A DNA stretch of 64,000 bases, taken from NCBI RefSeq assembly GCF_042658365.1, contig NZ_JBHSQC010000004.1; one strand, 5' to 3'. Under the pieces are notes generated by a model. The model saw nothing but the letters and a program-made list of their open reading frames with translations. It searched no databases and was not told the DNA's origin. How positions within the stretch are numbered: position 1 is the first letter of the stretch; each line of letters opens with the position of its first letter. Below, piece by piece: positions 1 through 8,483 of this stretch. Source of the DNA: Carnobacterium_A antarcticum (GTDB lineage: Bacteria > Bacillota > Bacilli > Lactobacillales > Carnobacteriaceae). The translations under genes and the position numbers were made by a program.

Positions 1-238
1 ACAAAGCGGACAAAGGATAAGCCGCTGCCACTCCTAAAACTCATGGCATTAGATAGATAGGATTATTTTATCCCTCATCCAGTAAACCGGTCGAGTCAGG
101 AACACTCCCTGTTCAATATGGATGAAAGAAGTAAAGGATATCTGAAAGTATCACGCTGGCATAAGATAAGACATACAACTCAAATCCATAGACATCAACC
201 AAAATACGCGTTAACGAATGAAGGGAGCTTTTTATTCA
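1..238. other. Intergenic region upstream of rlmD
   Basis: I find no convincing open frame, tRNA or terminator here. The only clear signal is the purine-rich ribosome site AAGGGAG at 221-227 serving the methyltransferase gene that starts at 239. Confidence 0.4.
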
Positions 239-1618
239 ATGAAAGCAGATAAAACAGTACCAGTACAAAAAAATGAAAAACACACCGTAAAAATCGAGGA
301 CCTAACTCATGAAGGTATGGGCGTCGCAAAAATCAAAGGGTATCCATTGTTTATTGAAGATGCTTTACCAGGTGAAGAAATGGAAGTCAAAATTCATAAA
401 ACCGGAAAATCTTTCGGTTATGCAAAATCGATGAATCGTTTAACTTCTAGTCAAAACCGAGTGGAAATCAAAGACGCTAACTTTACTCGCGCCGGTATCA
501 CTCCATTGCAACACATGCATTACCCAGCTCAATTAGCATTTAAAAAAGAACAAGTAAAAAAAGTAATCAAACGTATCGCTAAACTGCCCGATGTTAAAAT
601 ATTTGATACGATCGGAATGGCTGAGCCTTGGGGCTACCGCAACAAAGCTCAAGTTCCAGTACGTAAAGTCGGCGAAAAATTAATGACTGGTTTCTTCCGC
701 AGAAACAGCCATGACTTGATCCCAATGGAAGACTTTTACATTCAAGATCCTAAAATCGACGAAGCGATCCTTAAAGTGCGTGATATCATGCGGACTTATA
801 ACGTCAAACCGTACAACGAAAAAGAAAATACTGGGAACTTGCGTCATATCATCGTTCGCCGTGGGTATTACACAGGTGAAATGATGATCGTTCTAGTCAC
901 TAGAACCGCTAAATTATTCCCGGTCAGCAAAATTATTCCGGATATTTTAGAAGCTTTGCCAGAAGTTGTCAGCATTGTTCAAAATGTCAATCCGACACGG
1001 ACCAACACGATTTTAGGCGAAGACGCAATTGTATTGCACGGCGAAGACAAATACACGGACACATTGCTTGGGAAAACATATGAAATTTCTCACCGTTCAT
1101 TCTACCAAGTGAACCCGACACAAACTGAGAAATTGTACAATGTTGTGTTAGACTATGCAGCATTGACAGGGGAAGAAACCGTGATTGATGCGTATAGCGG
1201 AATCGGAACAATCACATTATCGTTAGCTGATAAAGCGAAACACGTTTATGGCATTGAATCCGTTGAACCAGCTGTTGAAAATGCTAAAGCAAATGCTGCA
1301 TTGAACCATGTAGACAATGTTACTTTTGAAGCTGGTTTAGCTGAAGAAGTTATGGTGGAATGGAGCAAAGAAGGCCGTAAAGCAGATTTACTGGTCGTTG
1401 ACCCGCCACGTAAAGGATTAGAAGGACAATTCATTGATGCTGTTTTAGAAATGAAACCGACTAAAATGATTTATGTGAGCTGCAACCCAGCAACATTAGC
1501 ACGCGACTTAGCGTTGCTTGCTGAAGGTGGCTACACTGTAGAAAAGATCCAACCAGTGGATCTTTTCCCACAAACCAATCACGTAGAATCAGTAACATTA
1601 TTAACCTTAAAAGACTAA
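239..1618 (+). CDS. rlmD: 23S rRNA (uracil-5-)-methyltransferase, RlmD/RlmCD family
   Basis: This TrmA-family enzyme should transfer a methyl group from S-adenosylmethionine to C5 of a uridine in 23S rRNA. An N-terminal TRAM RNA-binding domain covers about residues 10-75. The Rossmann methyltransferase domain shows DAYSGIGTITL (SAM loop), VDPPRKGL and YVSCNPATLARDL, with the nucleophilic Cys. The start at 239 is chosen because the ATG at 218 overlaps the ribosome site AAGGGAG, which would itself serve 239. Length of about 459 aa is normal. The cysteines that bind the 4Fe-4S cluster in E. coli RumA are absent: the equivalent stretch reads RAGITPLQHMHY instead of a CGGCxLQH-type motif. Gram-positive RlmCD can modify two uridines; the sequence does not say which positions this one uses. 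Confidence 0.92.
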   Translation: MKADKTVPVQKNEKHTVKIEDLTHEGMGVAKIKGYPLFIEDALPGEEMEVKIHKTGKSFGYAKSMNRLTSSQNRVEIKDANFTRAGITPLQHMHYPAQLAFKKEQVKKVIKRIAKLPDVKIFDTIGMAEPWGYRNKAQVPVRKVGEKLMTGFFRRNSHDLIPMEDFYIQDPKIDEAILKVRDIMRTYNVKPYNEKENTGNLRHIIVRRGYYTGEMMIVLVTRTAKLFPVSKIIPDILEALPEVVSIVQNVNPTRTNTILGEDAIVLHGEDKYTDTLLGKTYEISHRSFYQVNPTQTEKLYNVVLDYAALTGEETVIDAYSGIGTITLSLADKAKHVYGIESVEPAVENAKANAALNHVDNVTFEAGLAEEVMVEWSKEGRKADLLVVDPPRKGLEGQFIDAVLEMKPTKMIYVSCNPATLARDLALLAEGGYTVEKIQPVDLFPQTNHVESVTLLTLKD

Positions 1619-1671
1619 TTAAATTGCTGTATTAAAGCAAAGAGGCTGTCTCGAAAGGTTCAGTCAGATAG

Positions 1672-1722
1672 AAAAAACGTAGCAAGCTGCCAAATAATTT
1701 TGGTGCTTGCTACGTTTTTTTT
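1672..1722 (+). terminator. Intrinsic terminator after rlmD
   Basis: Stem AACGTAGCAAGC pairs with GCTTGCTACGTT across a short loop and is followed by a run of eight T. It ends the rlmD transcript. Confidence 0.85.
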
Positions 1723-2063
1723 CCTGTTTACGGGCTACTTTTGATCGGCCTTGTCTTGTTTTGGACAAGGCTCTCAGATGAATCAGTGGGTTATCTATTT
1801 TTGTGAGGAAGTACGGATGGAGTTTCTCCGAGACGGCTCGAGTTTGTCCAACATTGATTAAAAAGAGCACTGAGAACCCACATGATCCGTGCATTCTAAG
1901 CTGCCTTTTATTTTTTAAAAGAAAGACATCAAAGCATTGAATCGCTGCTTAAGGTGATATAATAAAGGTGAAAGAAGAGGCAAAAATAAATGATTAAAGA
2001 ATCAAGAACATAGCGGAAAAACGCATTTTAAGCCCTACTTAAAAAAAAAAAGGGGTGAGTACC
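1723..2063. other. Spacer with a partial copy of the TTTGTC repeat and the deacetylase promoter
   Basis: No gene is supported. Positions 1827-1849 (TCCGAGAC then TCGAGTTTGTCC) resemble a collapsed copy of the palindromic repeat at about 36973-37080. A promoter for the downstream gene lies at 1937-1963. Confidence 0.4.
1937..1963 (+). promoter_or_regulatory. Candidate sigma-A promoter of the LysM deacetylase gene
   Basis: The -10 box TATAAT is at 1958-1963 with an extended TG at 1955-1956. A weak -35 TTGAAT at 1937-1942 has a 15-bp spacer, which the extended -10 could compensate. Confidence 0.5.
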
Positions 2064-3434
2064 ATGCGTTTCAAATTCGGTAAACTTAGTCTCGTGCTTT
2101 CAGTATTGCTCTTATTCAGTTTATCTTTCGCCTTAGCGATACCGGCCTCCGCTGCTAATTCTCAGTATATTACTAAGGGAAACACGTCTGCTAAAATGGT
2201 TGCTTTAACATTTGATGACGGTTCAGATGGCAAAAATGTTGCTAAAATCTTGCAGATCTTAAATACCAACAAGATTAAAGCCACTTTTTTCATTACCGGT
2301 AAAGCCGCTGAAAATCATCCGCAAGGCATCAAAAATATCGTTGCCCAAGGCCACGATATCGGCAACCACTCTTATTCTCATCCTGATTTCACCGGCATGT
2401 CTGCAGCTCAGATCAAAACAGAATTGGACAAAACAGAAGCAGCTATCAAAAAAGCTGCCGGTAAATCGACGAAGCCTTATTTCCGGGCACCTCTTGGTTC
2501 GGTAAATGCGGCCACACTGCAAGCAGTGGGAAACCAAGGCTATACAAAAACGATTGGCTGGACTATTGATACAGTCGATTGGAAAGGCGTATCTTCTAGT
2601 GAGATCACCAATAAAGTTTTAAACAATGCCACTCCGGGAATGATCGTTTTGATGCATGCGGGAGAAGGAGCAACAGGAACTCCAGGAGCACTCCAAAACA
2701 TGATCACTCAATTGAAAGCAAAAGGGTATACGTTTGTTACGATCAGTCAATTGCTGTCGACGACTAGTACACCGATCCCAACGGCTAGCAGTGGCCAGCA
2801 CATCGTCAAGGCTGGGGACACCTTAACTAAAATCGCGGCTCTGTATGGCGTGAGTGTTCAACAGTTGGTCACAGCCAACAAATTAACAAATGCCAATGTG
2901 ATCCGTGTGGGTCAGCTGCTCACGATTCCGACCACCAATTATACGGTTAAAGCCGGCGACACGTTAATTAAAATTGCTAAAGCCCACAATGTAACAGTCC
3001 AACAACTGACGGCTGTCAATCACTTGGCCAATCCAAATATCTTGAAAATCGGGCAAGTGATAAAAATCCCTGCTAAAACAACAACGCTAACGACCCCAAA
3101 ACCCACACCAGTCGCACTAACGTATACGATTAAAGCGGGAGATACCCTTTACAGCATTGCTAAAAAATACGGTGTCACCGTTCAAGACATCGTTACAGCC
3201 AACAAACTGGCAAATGCTAATATGATAAAGGTCGGACAAGTCATAAAAATACCCGGCAAAACGTCTGCTGCTCCTACGCAGCCCACGACAGTGAAGTATA
3301 CCGTTAAAGCAGGCGACACCGTGTACAGCATTGCTAAGAAGTATGGTACGACCGTTCAAAAAATAGCCTCTGCTAATAAATTGAACGCAGCTTATCTCAT
3401 TAAAGTAGGGCAAGTGCTCACGATTCCAAAATAA
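2064..3434 (+). CDS. Secreted polysaccharide deacetylase with four LysM repeats
   Basis: This is probably a cell-wall N-deacetylase acting on peptidoglycan or chitin-type glycans. The signal peptide spans residues 1-30, with a hydrophobic core and an ASA cleavage site before ANSQ. The NodB-type domain (about 45-235) shows TFDDGSDG and HSYSHPDF, carrying the metal-binding Asp and His residues. Four LysM modules follow (about 245-290, 292-340, 355-400, 412-456), each starting with a YTVKAGDT-like motif and ending in VGQxxxIP, separated by Thr/Pro linkers. LysM modules bind N-acetylglucosamine polymers, so the enzyme should be held on the wall. The start at 2064 follows AAGGGGTGAG; an upstream GTG overlaps that site. 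The gene is monocistronic between terminators. Deacetylase specificity cannot be read from sequence. Confidence 0.9.
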   Translation: MRFKFGKLSLVLSVLLLFSLSFALAIPASAANSQYITKGNTSAKMVALTFDDGSDGKNVAKILQILNTNKIKATFFITGKAAENHPQGIKNIVAQGHDIGNHSYSHPDFTGMSAAQIKTELDKTEAAIKKAAGKSTKPYFRAPLGSVNAATLQAVGNQGYTKTIGWTIDTVDWKGVSSSEITNKVLNNATPGMIVLMHAGEGATGTPGALQNMITQLKAKGYTFVTISQLLSTTSTPIPTASSGQHIVKAGDTLTKIAALYGVSVQQLVTANKLTNANVIRVGQLLTIPTTNYTVKAGDTLIKIAKAHNVTVQQLTAVNHLANPNILKIGQVIKIPAKTTTLTTPKPTPVALTYTIKAGDTLYSIAKKYGVTVQDIVTANKLANANMIKVGQVIKIPGKTSAAPTQPTTVKYTVKAGDTVYSIAKKYGTTVQKIASANKLNAAYLIKVGQVLTIPK

Positions 3435-3473
3435 GTTGCTAAAACCAAGAACACCCCGAATTGAAACGAAATC

Positions 3474-3510
3474 AAAAGCCGTGCAGCTATTTAACCTGTG
3501 CGGCTTTTGG
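3474..3510 (+). terminator. Terminator-like hairpin after the deacetylase gene
   Basis: AAAAGCCGTGCAG pairs with CTGTGCGGCTTTT. The T tract is short (four T then GG), so termination may be moderate. Confidence 0.65.
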
Positions 3511-3548
3511 CGTGTGAAAACTAGTAGGTGACACCGATATGTAATAAT

Positions 3549-3725
3549 AGCAAAATTAACTTGTTTGCTTGCCCTAACAAGAATGCAGCAGCAGACTTAA
3601 GTCACGATAAACTTCTTTACGTGCCCTAACGAGTGAAACTCTTTGTTCTTCAGTCACGATAACTCCTTTTGCGTGCCCTAATGATCGGAATTACCTGTCT
3701 TTAAGTCACGATAACTCCATTATGG
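3549..3725. repeat. 52-bp tandem repeat, about 3.4 copies
   Basis: GCCCTAAC/T recurs at 3571, 3623 and 3675, and GTCACGATAA recurs at 3601, 3653 and 3705, each exactly 52 bp apart. Each unit has the half-palindrome GTCACGATAACTCCTTTT then GCGTGCCC. The 22 bp between are poorly conserved. There are no unique spacers of CRISPR type and no coding frame runs through it. It resembles the 52-bp units at 14949-15110. Confidence 0.85.
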
Positions 3726-3744
3726 AGAGAGTTTTTAAAATAAT

Positions 3745-3780
3745 GTGCTTTTCGGTGATAACCGAAAAGGTCTGATCGGA
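3745..3780 (-). repeat. Copy 1 of a dispersed TTTCGG hairpin element
   Basis: On the minus strand this reads CCGATCAGACCTTTTCGG followed by TTATCACCGAAAAGCAC, forming a CTTTTCGGT/ACCGAAAAG hairpin. Related copies are at 8441-8483, 8703-8740 and 40641-40672. Confidence 0.7.
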
Positions 3781-3904
3781 AGCATTAAAAGAAGCTACGA
3801 CAATTTATTTACAAAAAGAAGGTTGAGCTGACTAGTTTAATGCAACACAAACACCAATGCCAAAAGATGCAAAATACGTTGCTGTCCCGATCCACTATAC
3901 ATAA
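3779..3904 (+). pseudogene. Possible gene remnant with in-frame stops
   Basis: One frame reads EALKEATTIYLQKEG, a stop, two codons, a second stop, then FNATQTPMPKDAKYVAVPIH and a final stop. It looks protein-like on both sides of the two stops, suggesting a decayed small gene. I do not recognise the family, and chance is possible. Confidence 0.25.
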
Positions 3905-4010
3905 GCACTAAAACTTGTTTGAAAAGAAGTCGGTAGAGTACACTGAATATATAAGAAATTGCATCATCCTTAGCCAATAGACTAAAATTTGTTTAAGAGG
4001 TGGGTCTCCG

Positions 4011-5015
4011 ATGTTTGATAAATTAACGAATCCAATTTTATTTCAAGGTAATTTGAAAAAGAAGCCGTATTTTGAAGGCTGGTATTTCAAGCAAGTTTCG
4101 GCAGATGAACGGCAAATTGTTAGTTTGATTCCTGGTATTAGTTTGAATAAAGCTGAATCGCATAGTTTTGTCCAATACATTGTGGTACTCGTAGACGAGA
4201 ATCAGCAAAAAATTACGAGAACGGGCTATGTCGAGTATCCAATAGAAGCCTTTACTTATCAAAACGACCCCTTTCAAATCACCATAGGGTCAAACATCTT
4301 TACAGAGTCAGGGGTATCGGTGCATTTAAAAGATGAGCAGATCACGATAGTAGGTTCGTTGGATTTTGGTCCGTTATATCCGATTGAAAAATCTTTTTTC
4401 ACTCCGAACATCATGGGGGCTTTTGCCTATGTTCCGAAAATGGAATGTTCGCATGGCGTTATCAGTATGAACCATGCTGTGAGGGGTTCTTTGTTGGTCA
4501 ATGGAAAACAAATGGAGCTCACGCATGGCAAAGGTTACATTGAAAAAGATTGGGGAAGCGCATTTCCGAGAGAATACGTCTGGATTCAGTCCAATCATTT
4601 TCAGAATCCGAGCACAAGCGTGTTTTTTTCAGAAGCCTATATTCCTTTTCTTGGTTCTTCATTTGAAGGGTTTATTTGCAATTTAGTGATGGACAATAAA
4701 GAGTACCGCTTTGCTACGTATCGTCGAGACAAATGCAAACTTGAAAAGATCAATGCAGATACGGTCAAAGTGAAGTTAGAAAATAAAGAAGCCTGTTTAA
4801 CTCTAGAAGCTTCCATTATGCAGCAAGGCGAATTAAAAGCACCGACAAACGATGGGATGCACAAAACCATCAAAGAAGGACTGTCCGGAAAACTTCGGCT
4901 TCAATTGGAACTAAAAAAAGAAAAGCGAACGTATACAGATGTGAGTGTATCAGCAGGGATCGAAATCGTTGAGCACAATGATTCTTTTATGTCTGCAAAA
5001 AAAGAAACCAACTAA
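4011..5015 (+). CDS. Tocopherol cyclase-family (PF14249-like) protein
   Basis: The protein has the hallmarks of the bacterial relatives of plant tocopherol cyclase: PYFEGWYFKQ near residue 18 and GYIEKDWGSAFPREYVWIQ near residue 175. The fold should be a lipocalin-like beta barrel binding a hydrophobic ligand, but the bacterial members have no established reaction and a lactic acid bacterium is not expected to make tocopherol. The 334-aa length is typical. No signal peptide or membrane segment is visible. The ATG at 4011 is preceded by AGAGGTGG with good spacing. It stands alone, converging on the DUF1576 gene with a shared terminator. Family assignment is fairly sure; function is unknown. 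Confidence 0.75.
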   Translation: MFDKLTNPILFQGNLKKKPYFEGWYFKQVSADERQIVSLIPGISLNKAESHSFVQYIVVLVDENQQKITRTGYVEYPIEAFTYQNDPFQITIGSNIFTESGVSVHLKDEQITIVGSLDFGPLYPIEKSFFTPNIMGAFAYVPKMECSHGVISMNHAVRGSLLVNGKQMELTHGKGYIEKDWGSAFPREYVWIQSNHFQNPSTSVFFSEAYIPFLGSSFEGFICNLVMDNKEYRFATYRRDKCKLEKINADTVKVKLENKEACLTLEASIMQQGELKAPTNDGMHKTIKEGLSGKLRLQLELKKEKRTYTDVSVSAGIEIVEHNDSFMSAKKETN

Positions 5016-5040
5016 GCGAAAACTTAGTTGATTTCTTTTT
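5001..5040. terminator. Bidirectional terminator
   Basis: The stem CAACTAAG/CTTAGTTG is flanked by AAAGAAA and TTTCTTTTT, so it can end both the rightward tocopherol cyclase-family gene and the leftward DUF1576 gene, whose stop codon touches it. Confidence 0.8.
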
Positions 5041-6415
5041 AATCAAGTGAAATGTCTATTTTAGGGGGCAAAACTTTATTAACGGTATCGGCAGGCGGTT
5101 TTTTCAAAGGCGGCATTTTTCGGTCATTGCGAATGGTGGCAAACATATCGAAAATAGGAGCCAATAGAGCCGCAATAAAGCCGCCAGAAAATCCATTGTT
5201 GTATAAGTTCATGCCAGCATGCAAGTAACTGATGTTTAAAACCATGGCCATATGGAAAGCTCCGGCAATAAAACCAGCAAGCGATCCATAGTAGCCGCTG
5301 ATAGGCGCCAAGGTCGTTCCGAACAAAGCAGCTAAAAGAGCAGAAGTTGAATGGATTTCAGAGGCGTTGAAGAGTCCCACAACAAAGACACCGAGGAAAA
5401 TCGGAGCGACATTTTTGATGTGTTTCCCAGCAGCTCCGAAGCCGACGACTGTAAAAATACCGCCAATGATCGGACCATTTAATTCTCCTCCAACTAATAA
5501 AACATAAGAAGTGGATAAAATACCCAACAAAGCCATATTGATCAAAATCAGCCCAAAAGGGAAAAGCGCTGAAAAGTCTGGCATAGAGCGGCCGGATTGC
5601 TGCAACAAGCGCCGGTAACCGTTTAAGTTCCAGCGATTATAAGCCAAACCGATTAAGAACATGACCAGAAACAACCCATATAGAATAAGGGAAAAGACTT
5701 GGTTGTGTCCGCTTGAGACGATTTCGACAGTATCGATTTTAATACCAAAGCTGCGCAGCATCGAAATGAAAAAGGTACCGATGATACCGGCTGTAAAACC
5801 AATGTTGTAAAGGCTGAAACCTTGATGAAAATGAGCAAAATGCTTTGCTAAAGGGGGAAGCAAAAAACCAATTAAAACCCCCGCTAAAGTCCCTAAAATA
5901 AATCCAAGTGTAAGGGGCAAATCTAAGTTAAAAGTGATTTCACTGACAATTGGGCCTAGTGCCGTTCCAAAAAGTGCCGGCAGCACGTAGCGGGAAAACG
6001 GTGCTTTTGTGACTTTCGCATAGGCATAAACTCCTAAAATAATGGGAATGGAGTTGTAGAAATTCTTGCCGAATAGAGAGAATCCGGCAACTGTAAAAAT
6101 AGCGGCCATAACGGGGCCTGTAAACTTAACCCGGTTTACGCGGATAATAGCTAAGGTTTTGAACATCATCAACGAAGCATTTAAAAGAGCGGCGCCAACA
6201 TTTGCCAATTCAAAATAATCGGTAACGAGTTTGGCCGGCGAACTAAGAATGACTAGGCTGCCTTCCCATAATTCACGTGGGCTGTTGAAGACAAAAGCTA
6301 GTAAAAGCAAGCTGGCAGCAATAGCTGAGAAAATAAGGTATTTAGACCGTTCTGTAACAAAATCAACTGGTTCAATCGCAATGTGTTCCGTAGTTGCAGG
6401 TGTTTTAGTGCTCAT
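5039..6415 (-). CDS. DUF1576-family polytopic membrane protein
   Basis: The 458-aa protein has about ten or more hydrophobic helices. It appears internally duplicated: each half carries a similar pattern (GPVMAAIFTVAGFSLFGKN in one, GPIIGGIFTVVGFGAAGKH in the other), which suggests an inverted-repeat transporter or channel fold. I recognise it as DUF1576; no substrate is established. A strong ribosome site AGAGGAGG lies 9-10 nt before the ATG. Between about 6471 and 6645 lies a long structured leader with a terminator-like hairpin just before the gene, so expression is probably controlled by conditional termination. The gene is monocistronic. Confidence 0.75.
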   Translation of the reverse strand: MSTKTPATTEHIAIEPVDFVTERSKYLIFSAIAASLLLLAFVFNSPRELWEGSLVILSSPAKLVTDYFELANVGAALLNASLMMFKTLAIIRVNRVKFTGPVMAAIFTVAGFSLFGKNFYNSIPIILGVYAYAKVTKAPFSRYVLPALFGTALGPIVSEITFNLDLPLTLGFILGTLAGVLIGFLLPPLAKHFAHFHQGFSLYNIGFTAGIIGTFFISMLRSFGIKIDTVEIVSSGHNQVFSLILYGLFLVMFLIGLAYNRWNLNGYRRLLQQSGRSMPDFSALFPFGLILINMALLGILSTSYVLLVGGELNGPIIGGIFTVVGFGAAGKHIKNVAPIFLGVFVVGLFNASEIHSTSALLAALFGTTLAPISGYYGSLAGFIAGAFHMAMVLNISYLHAGMNLYNNGFSGGFIAALLAPIFDMFATIRNDRKMPPLKKPPADTVNKVLPPKIDISLD

Positions 6416-6470
6416 TGATCATCTGCCTCCTCTGACACAATTTTTTAATAAATGAGATAAAAAAATAAAA

Positions 6471-6645
6471 AAAGGGCAGTAAAGAAGGGGTTTGGCGTCG
6501 ACTATCTGAACTATTCTCTTGTATGAGAAATTCAAATGCAGCTCGGTGTCAAACTCTTTTCTACTGTCCCGTAAAGTTCAAGTTAAATTGAGTTCTGTGA
6601 ATGCATTACGTCTGCTGAAACAACAGCTTTAACGTAATATTTTTT
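6471..6645 (-). promoter_or_regulatory. Candidate cis-regulatory RNA leader with intrinsic attenuator
   Basis: Read on the minus strand, a first hairpin (ATTACGT...ACGTAAT with inner GCTG/CAGC, about 6645-6605) is followed by a 28-bp-class imperfect stem. GGGACAGTAGAAAAGAGTTT at about 6570-6551 pairs with AAACCCCTTCTTTACTGCCC ending near 6473. Between the arms is an inner hairpin (TTCTC/GAGAA). The stem is followed at once by TTTTTTTATTTTTTT and then the ribosome site of the DUF1576 gene. No minus-strand gene lies upstream for it to terminate, so attenuation of DUF1576 expression is the simplest reading. I do not recognise the class. Confidence 0.5.
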
Positions 6646-6865
6646 TAAGAATAACATGAAAAAAAGCAAAAAACAATCAAAAAATCCCGATTATGGTATT
6701 TTTTTAATGTCAGTGTTCTGGCTGTGGATGGGTTTGCTGATTCTATTCGTGTAAAAATCACCTGGAATTGGTTTAAATTAAAAGTGAAAACCAGTATACT
6801 AATGAAACTTAACCAGCAACTTTTGAAGAAAAATAAAAGAGGAAGACAAAGAAGAGGGGATAACC

Positions 6866-7147
6866 ATGGTTTTACTAGGGTATGAGATCACATTTTTGAT
6901 TTATGATTCGTATTCATTGAAAGACAAGCGCAGTGTGGTAAAAAGCATTACGAAACGCATGCACAATAAATACAATATCAGTATTTCAGAAGTCGGGGCG
7001 CAAGATACGCTCAACCAAGCCATCATTGGTATTGGCATCGTTGGCAATGACCGGGTTTTTTGCCACAGTGTTTTTGATCAAGTGATGAAAGAAATGGAAG
7101 AAAACTACGAAATTGAAATTCACGATATTCAAAAAATAGAAGCCTGA
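6866..7147 (+). CDS. DUF503 family protein (YlxP-like)
   Basis: A 93-aa cytoplasmic protein of the DUF503 family, recognised by its N-terminal YSLKDKRSVVKSI and its length and alpha/beta pattern. In many Firmicutes a homologue (ylxP) sits next to rbfA in the nusA-infB operon; here it stands alone. Its exact function is not established. The ATG at 6866 follows GAGGGG with 7-nt spacing. It ends before a bidirectional terminator shared with the GT8 gene. Confidence 0.85.
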   Translation: MVLLGYEITFLIYDSYSLKDKRSVVKSITKRMHNKYNISISEVGAQDTLNQAIIGIGIVGNDRVFCHSVFDQVMKEMEENYEIEIHDIQKIEA

Positions 7148-7164
7148 TGGTTAAGCAAAAAATA

Positions 7165-7210
7165 AAAAAGCTTGAAGAGCTGTCGGGGGACAACGGCTCT
7201 TCAAGCTTTT
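7165..7210. terminator. Bidirectional terminator between DUF503 and GT8 genes
   Basis: AAAAGCTTGAAGAGC pairs perfectly with GCTCTTCAAGCTTTT. Runs of A and T on both sides let it work on both strands. Confidence 0.85.
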
Positions 7211-7221
7211 GGTTTAACACA

Positions 7222-8085
7222 CTAATCTCTTTGACCCGATTCCAGTTCTCCTTCAATCGGGAATGGGGTCTGGTTGCGAATCTTTAAATACGCATCCCGA
7301 TAAGGGTGGTCGGATTCTTTATGCCATGGTTTAATATGGCCGCTGAAATGAACTAAAGCTGGTGCATTTCGAGCTTCAGCGTATTCAACTTCTCCAATTT
7401 TAGTTGGATGTTCTTGTTCATTGGTCAGAATATAAGCTTGCGCATTCCATTTGGGATGTAGAACCAGCCAGCGATCATGTAAAATAGCATTTAATGCATC
7501 TTGATCGTGAAATCTTAACTCATCTTGGTTCTCTAAAGCAAATTTAAAGACTTGTTCTGAAATTTTTTCTTTCCGCCATTTGTCGATGTCGATGATCATC
7601 ATACCTGAGTTAAAATACGTATTCGATTCAGCATCGATTTCCATCGCATCTAACCGTTGATGGAAGCCAGCGTCTTCTACAGCAGCCAACAAATTGTCGC
7701 CTAAATCAACCGACCAAATTTGTTCGATGTCTTCCAAAGCAATGATATCGCAATCTAAATAAATAGCGCGTTTAACATCTGTGCTCTTTAAAAAGTTCGG
7801 AATTGCGATCCGGAAATAAGCGGTTGTAGGAATACGGTCGCTTTCAACCATATCATCAAATTCCAATGTATCAATTTGTAAGTAGCTGATGCTCGCATCG
7901 TATTCATTTACCATGCGGTTCAATTGCTCTTTTGATTGCAATGAAATATGGTCATCAATGACATAAAAATTGATAATGGTATTTTCCTGCTTGGTCTGCA
8001 GCAAAGATAAAAATAATGTTGCCAAATGTGGCATAAAATCTTCATTCGTAGAAGATACAATCGTAATTTCAGATGATTCAACCAT
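7222..8085 (-). CDS. Glycosyltransferase family 8 protein
   Basis: The 287-aa protein starts with a GT8 Rossmann segment (ITIVSSTNEDFMPHLATLFL) and carries the metal and sugar-nucleotide binding DxD motif in YLDCDIIAL (about residue 98). A second GT8 signature is FNSGMMIIDIDKWR. The C-terminal part has LVHFSGHIKPWH, typical of the family. It probably transfers glucose or galactose from a UDP-sugar to a surface polymer or lipid, acting at the cytoplasmic side. It is monocistronic with no neighbouring polysaccharide genes, so the acceptor cannot be guessed. A region of repeats lies upstream of its start. Confidence 0.88.
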   Translation of the reverse strand: MVESSEITIVSSTNEDFMPHLATLFLSLLQTKQENTIINFYVIDDHISLQSKEQLNRMVNEYDASISYLQIDTLEFDDMVESDRIPTTAYFRIAIPNFLKSTDVKRAIYLDCDIIALEDIEQIWSVDLGDNLLAAVEDAGFHQRLDAMEIDAESNTYFNSGMMIIDIDKWRKEKISEQVFKFALENQDELRFHDQDALNAILHDRWLVLHPKWNAQAYILTNEQEHPTKIGEVEYAEARNAPALVHFSGHIKPWHKESDHPYRDAYLKIRNQTPFPIEGELESGQRD

Positions 8086-8440
8086 GATTTAAAATCTCCT
8101 TCTCAATCGTTTATAAAACTTGATTTGTTTACTAACATTGAGCTAATCATATCTATAAATGATGAATTTAGCAAAGAGAACGATTGTTTTTAAAACTAGA
8201 TTATATGAATAACAAGCAAACGGCACGGAAAACAATCGTAATGATGCGGGGGGTTACACCTGGAATACAAAAAATGTCTCAACGTACCTCAAAGACAGGG
8301 AATTAACGTATTTGCGGTCCTCAAACGAGATTTATGTACTTCAAGTACAAAGGTTTGAACTTCTTGCTGTACTCAAGAGGGGTTTGCGTACCCTATGACT
8401 GCCATACTATCTTTATATGGCATCAAACGGGTATCATCCA

Positions 8441-8483
8441 CTTCGAGCGAGCCATTTCGGCTCCAGCCGAAATGCACAACAGC
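8441..8483 (+). repeat. Copy 2 of the TTTCGG hairpin element
   Basis: CGAGCGAGCCATTTCGGCT, then CC and AGCCGAAATGCACAACAGC: a perfect CATTTCGGCT/AGCCGAAATG hairpin. It is embedded in the 52-bp repeat region. Confidence 0.7.

Noticed and set aside
1..217. Partial RNase P RNA, from short matches such as GTAAACC and TAGATAGAT
   Set aside because: The matches are in the wrong order and the conserved cores are missing.
1664..1894. Minus-strand 76-codon ORF after rlmD
   Set aside because: It reads through the terminator and repeat sequence and has no ribosome site.
3549..3725. Tandem repeat as part of a coding gene
   Set aside because: 52 is not a multiple of three and stops occur in every frame.
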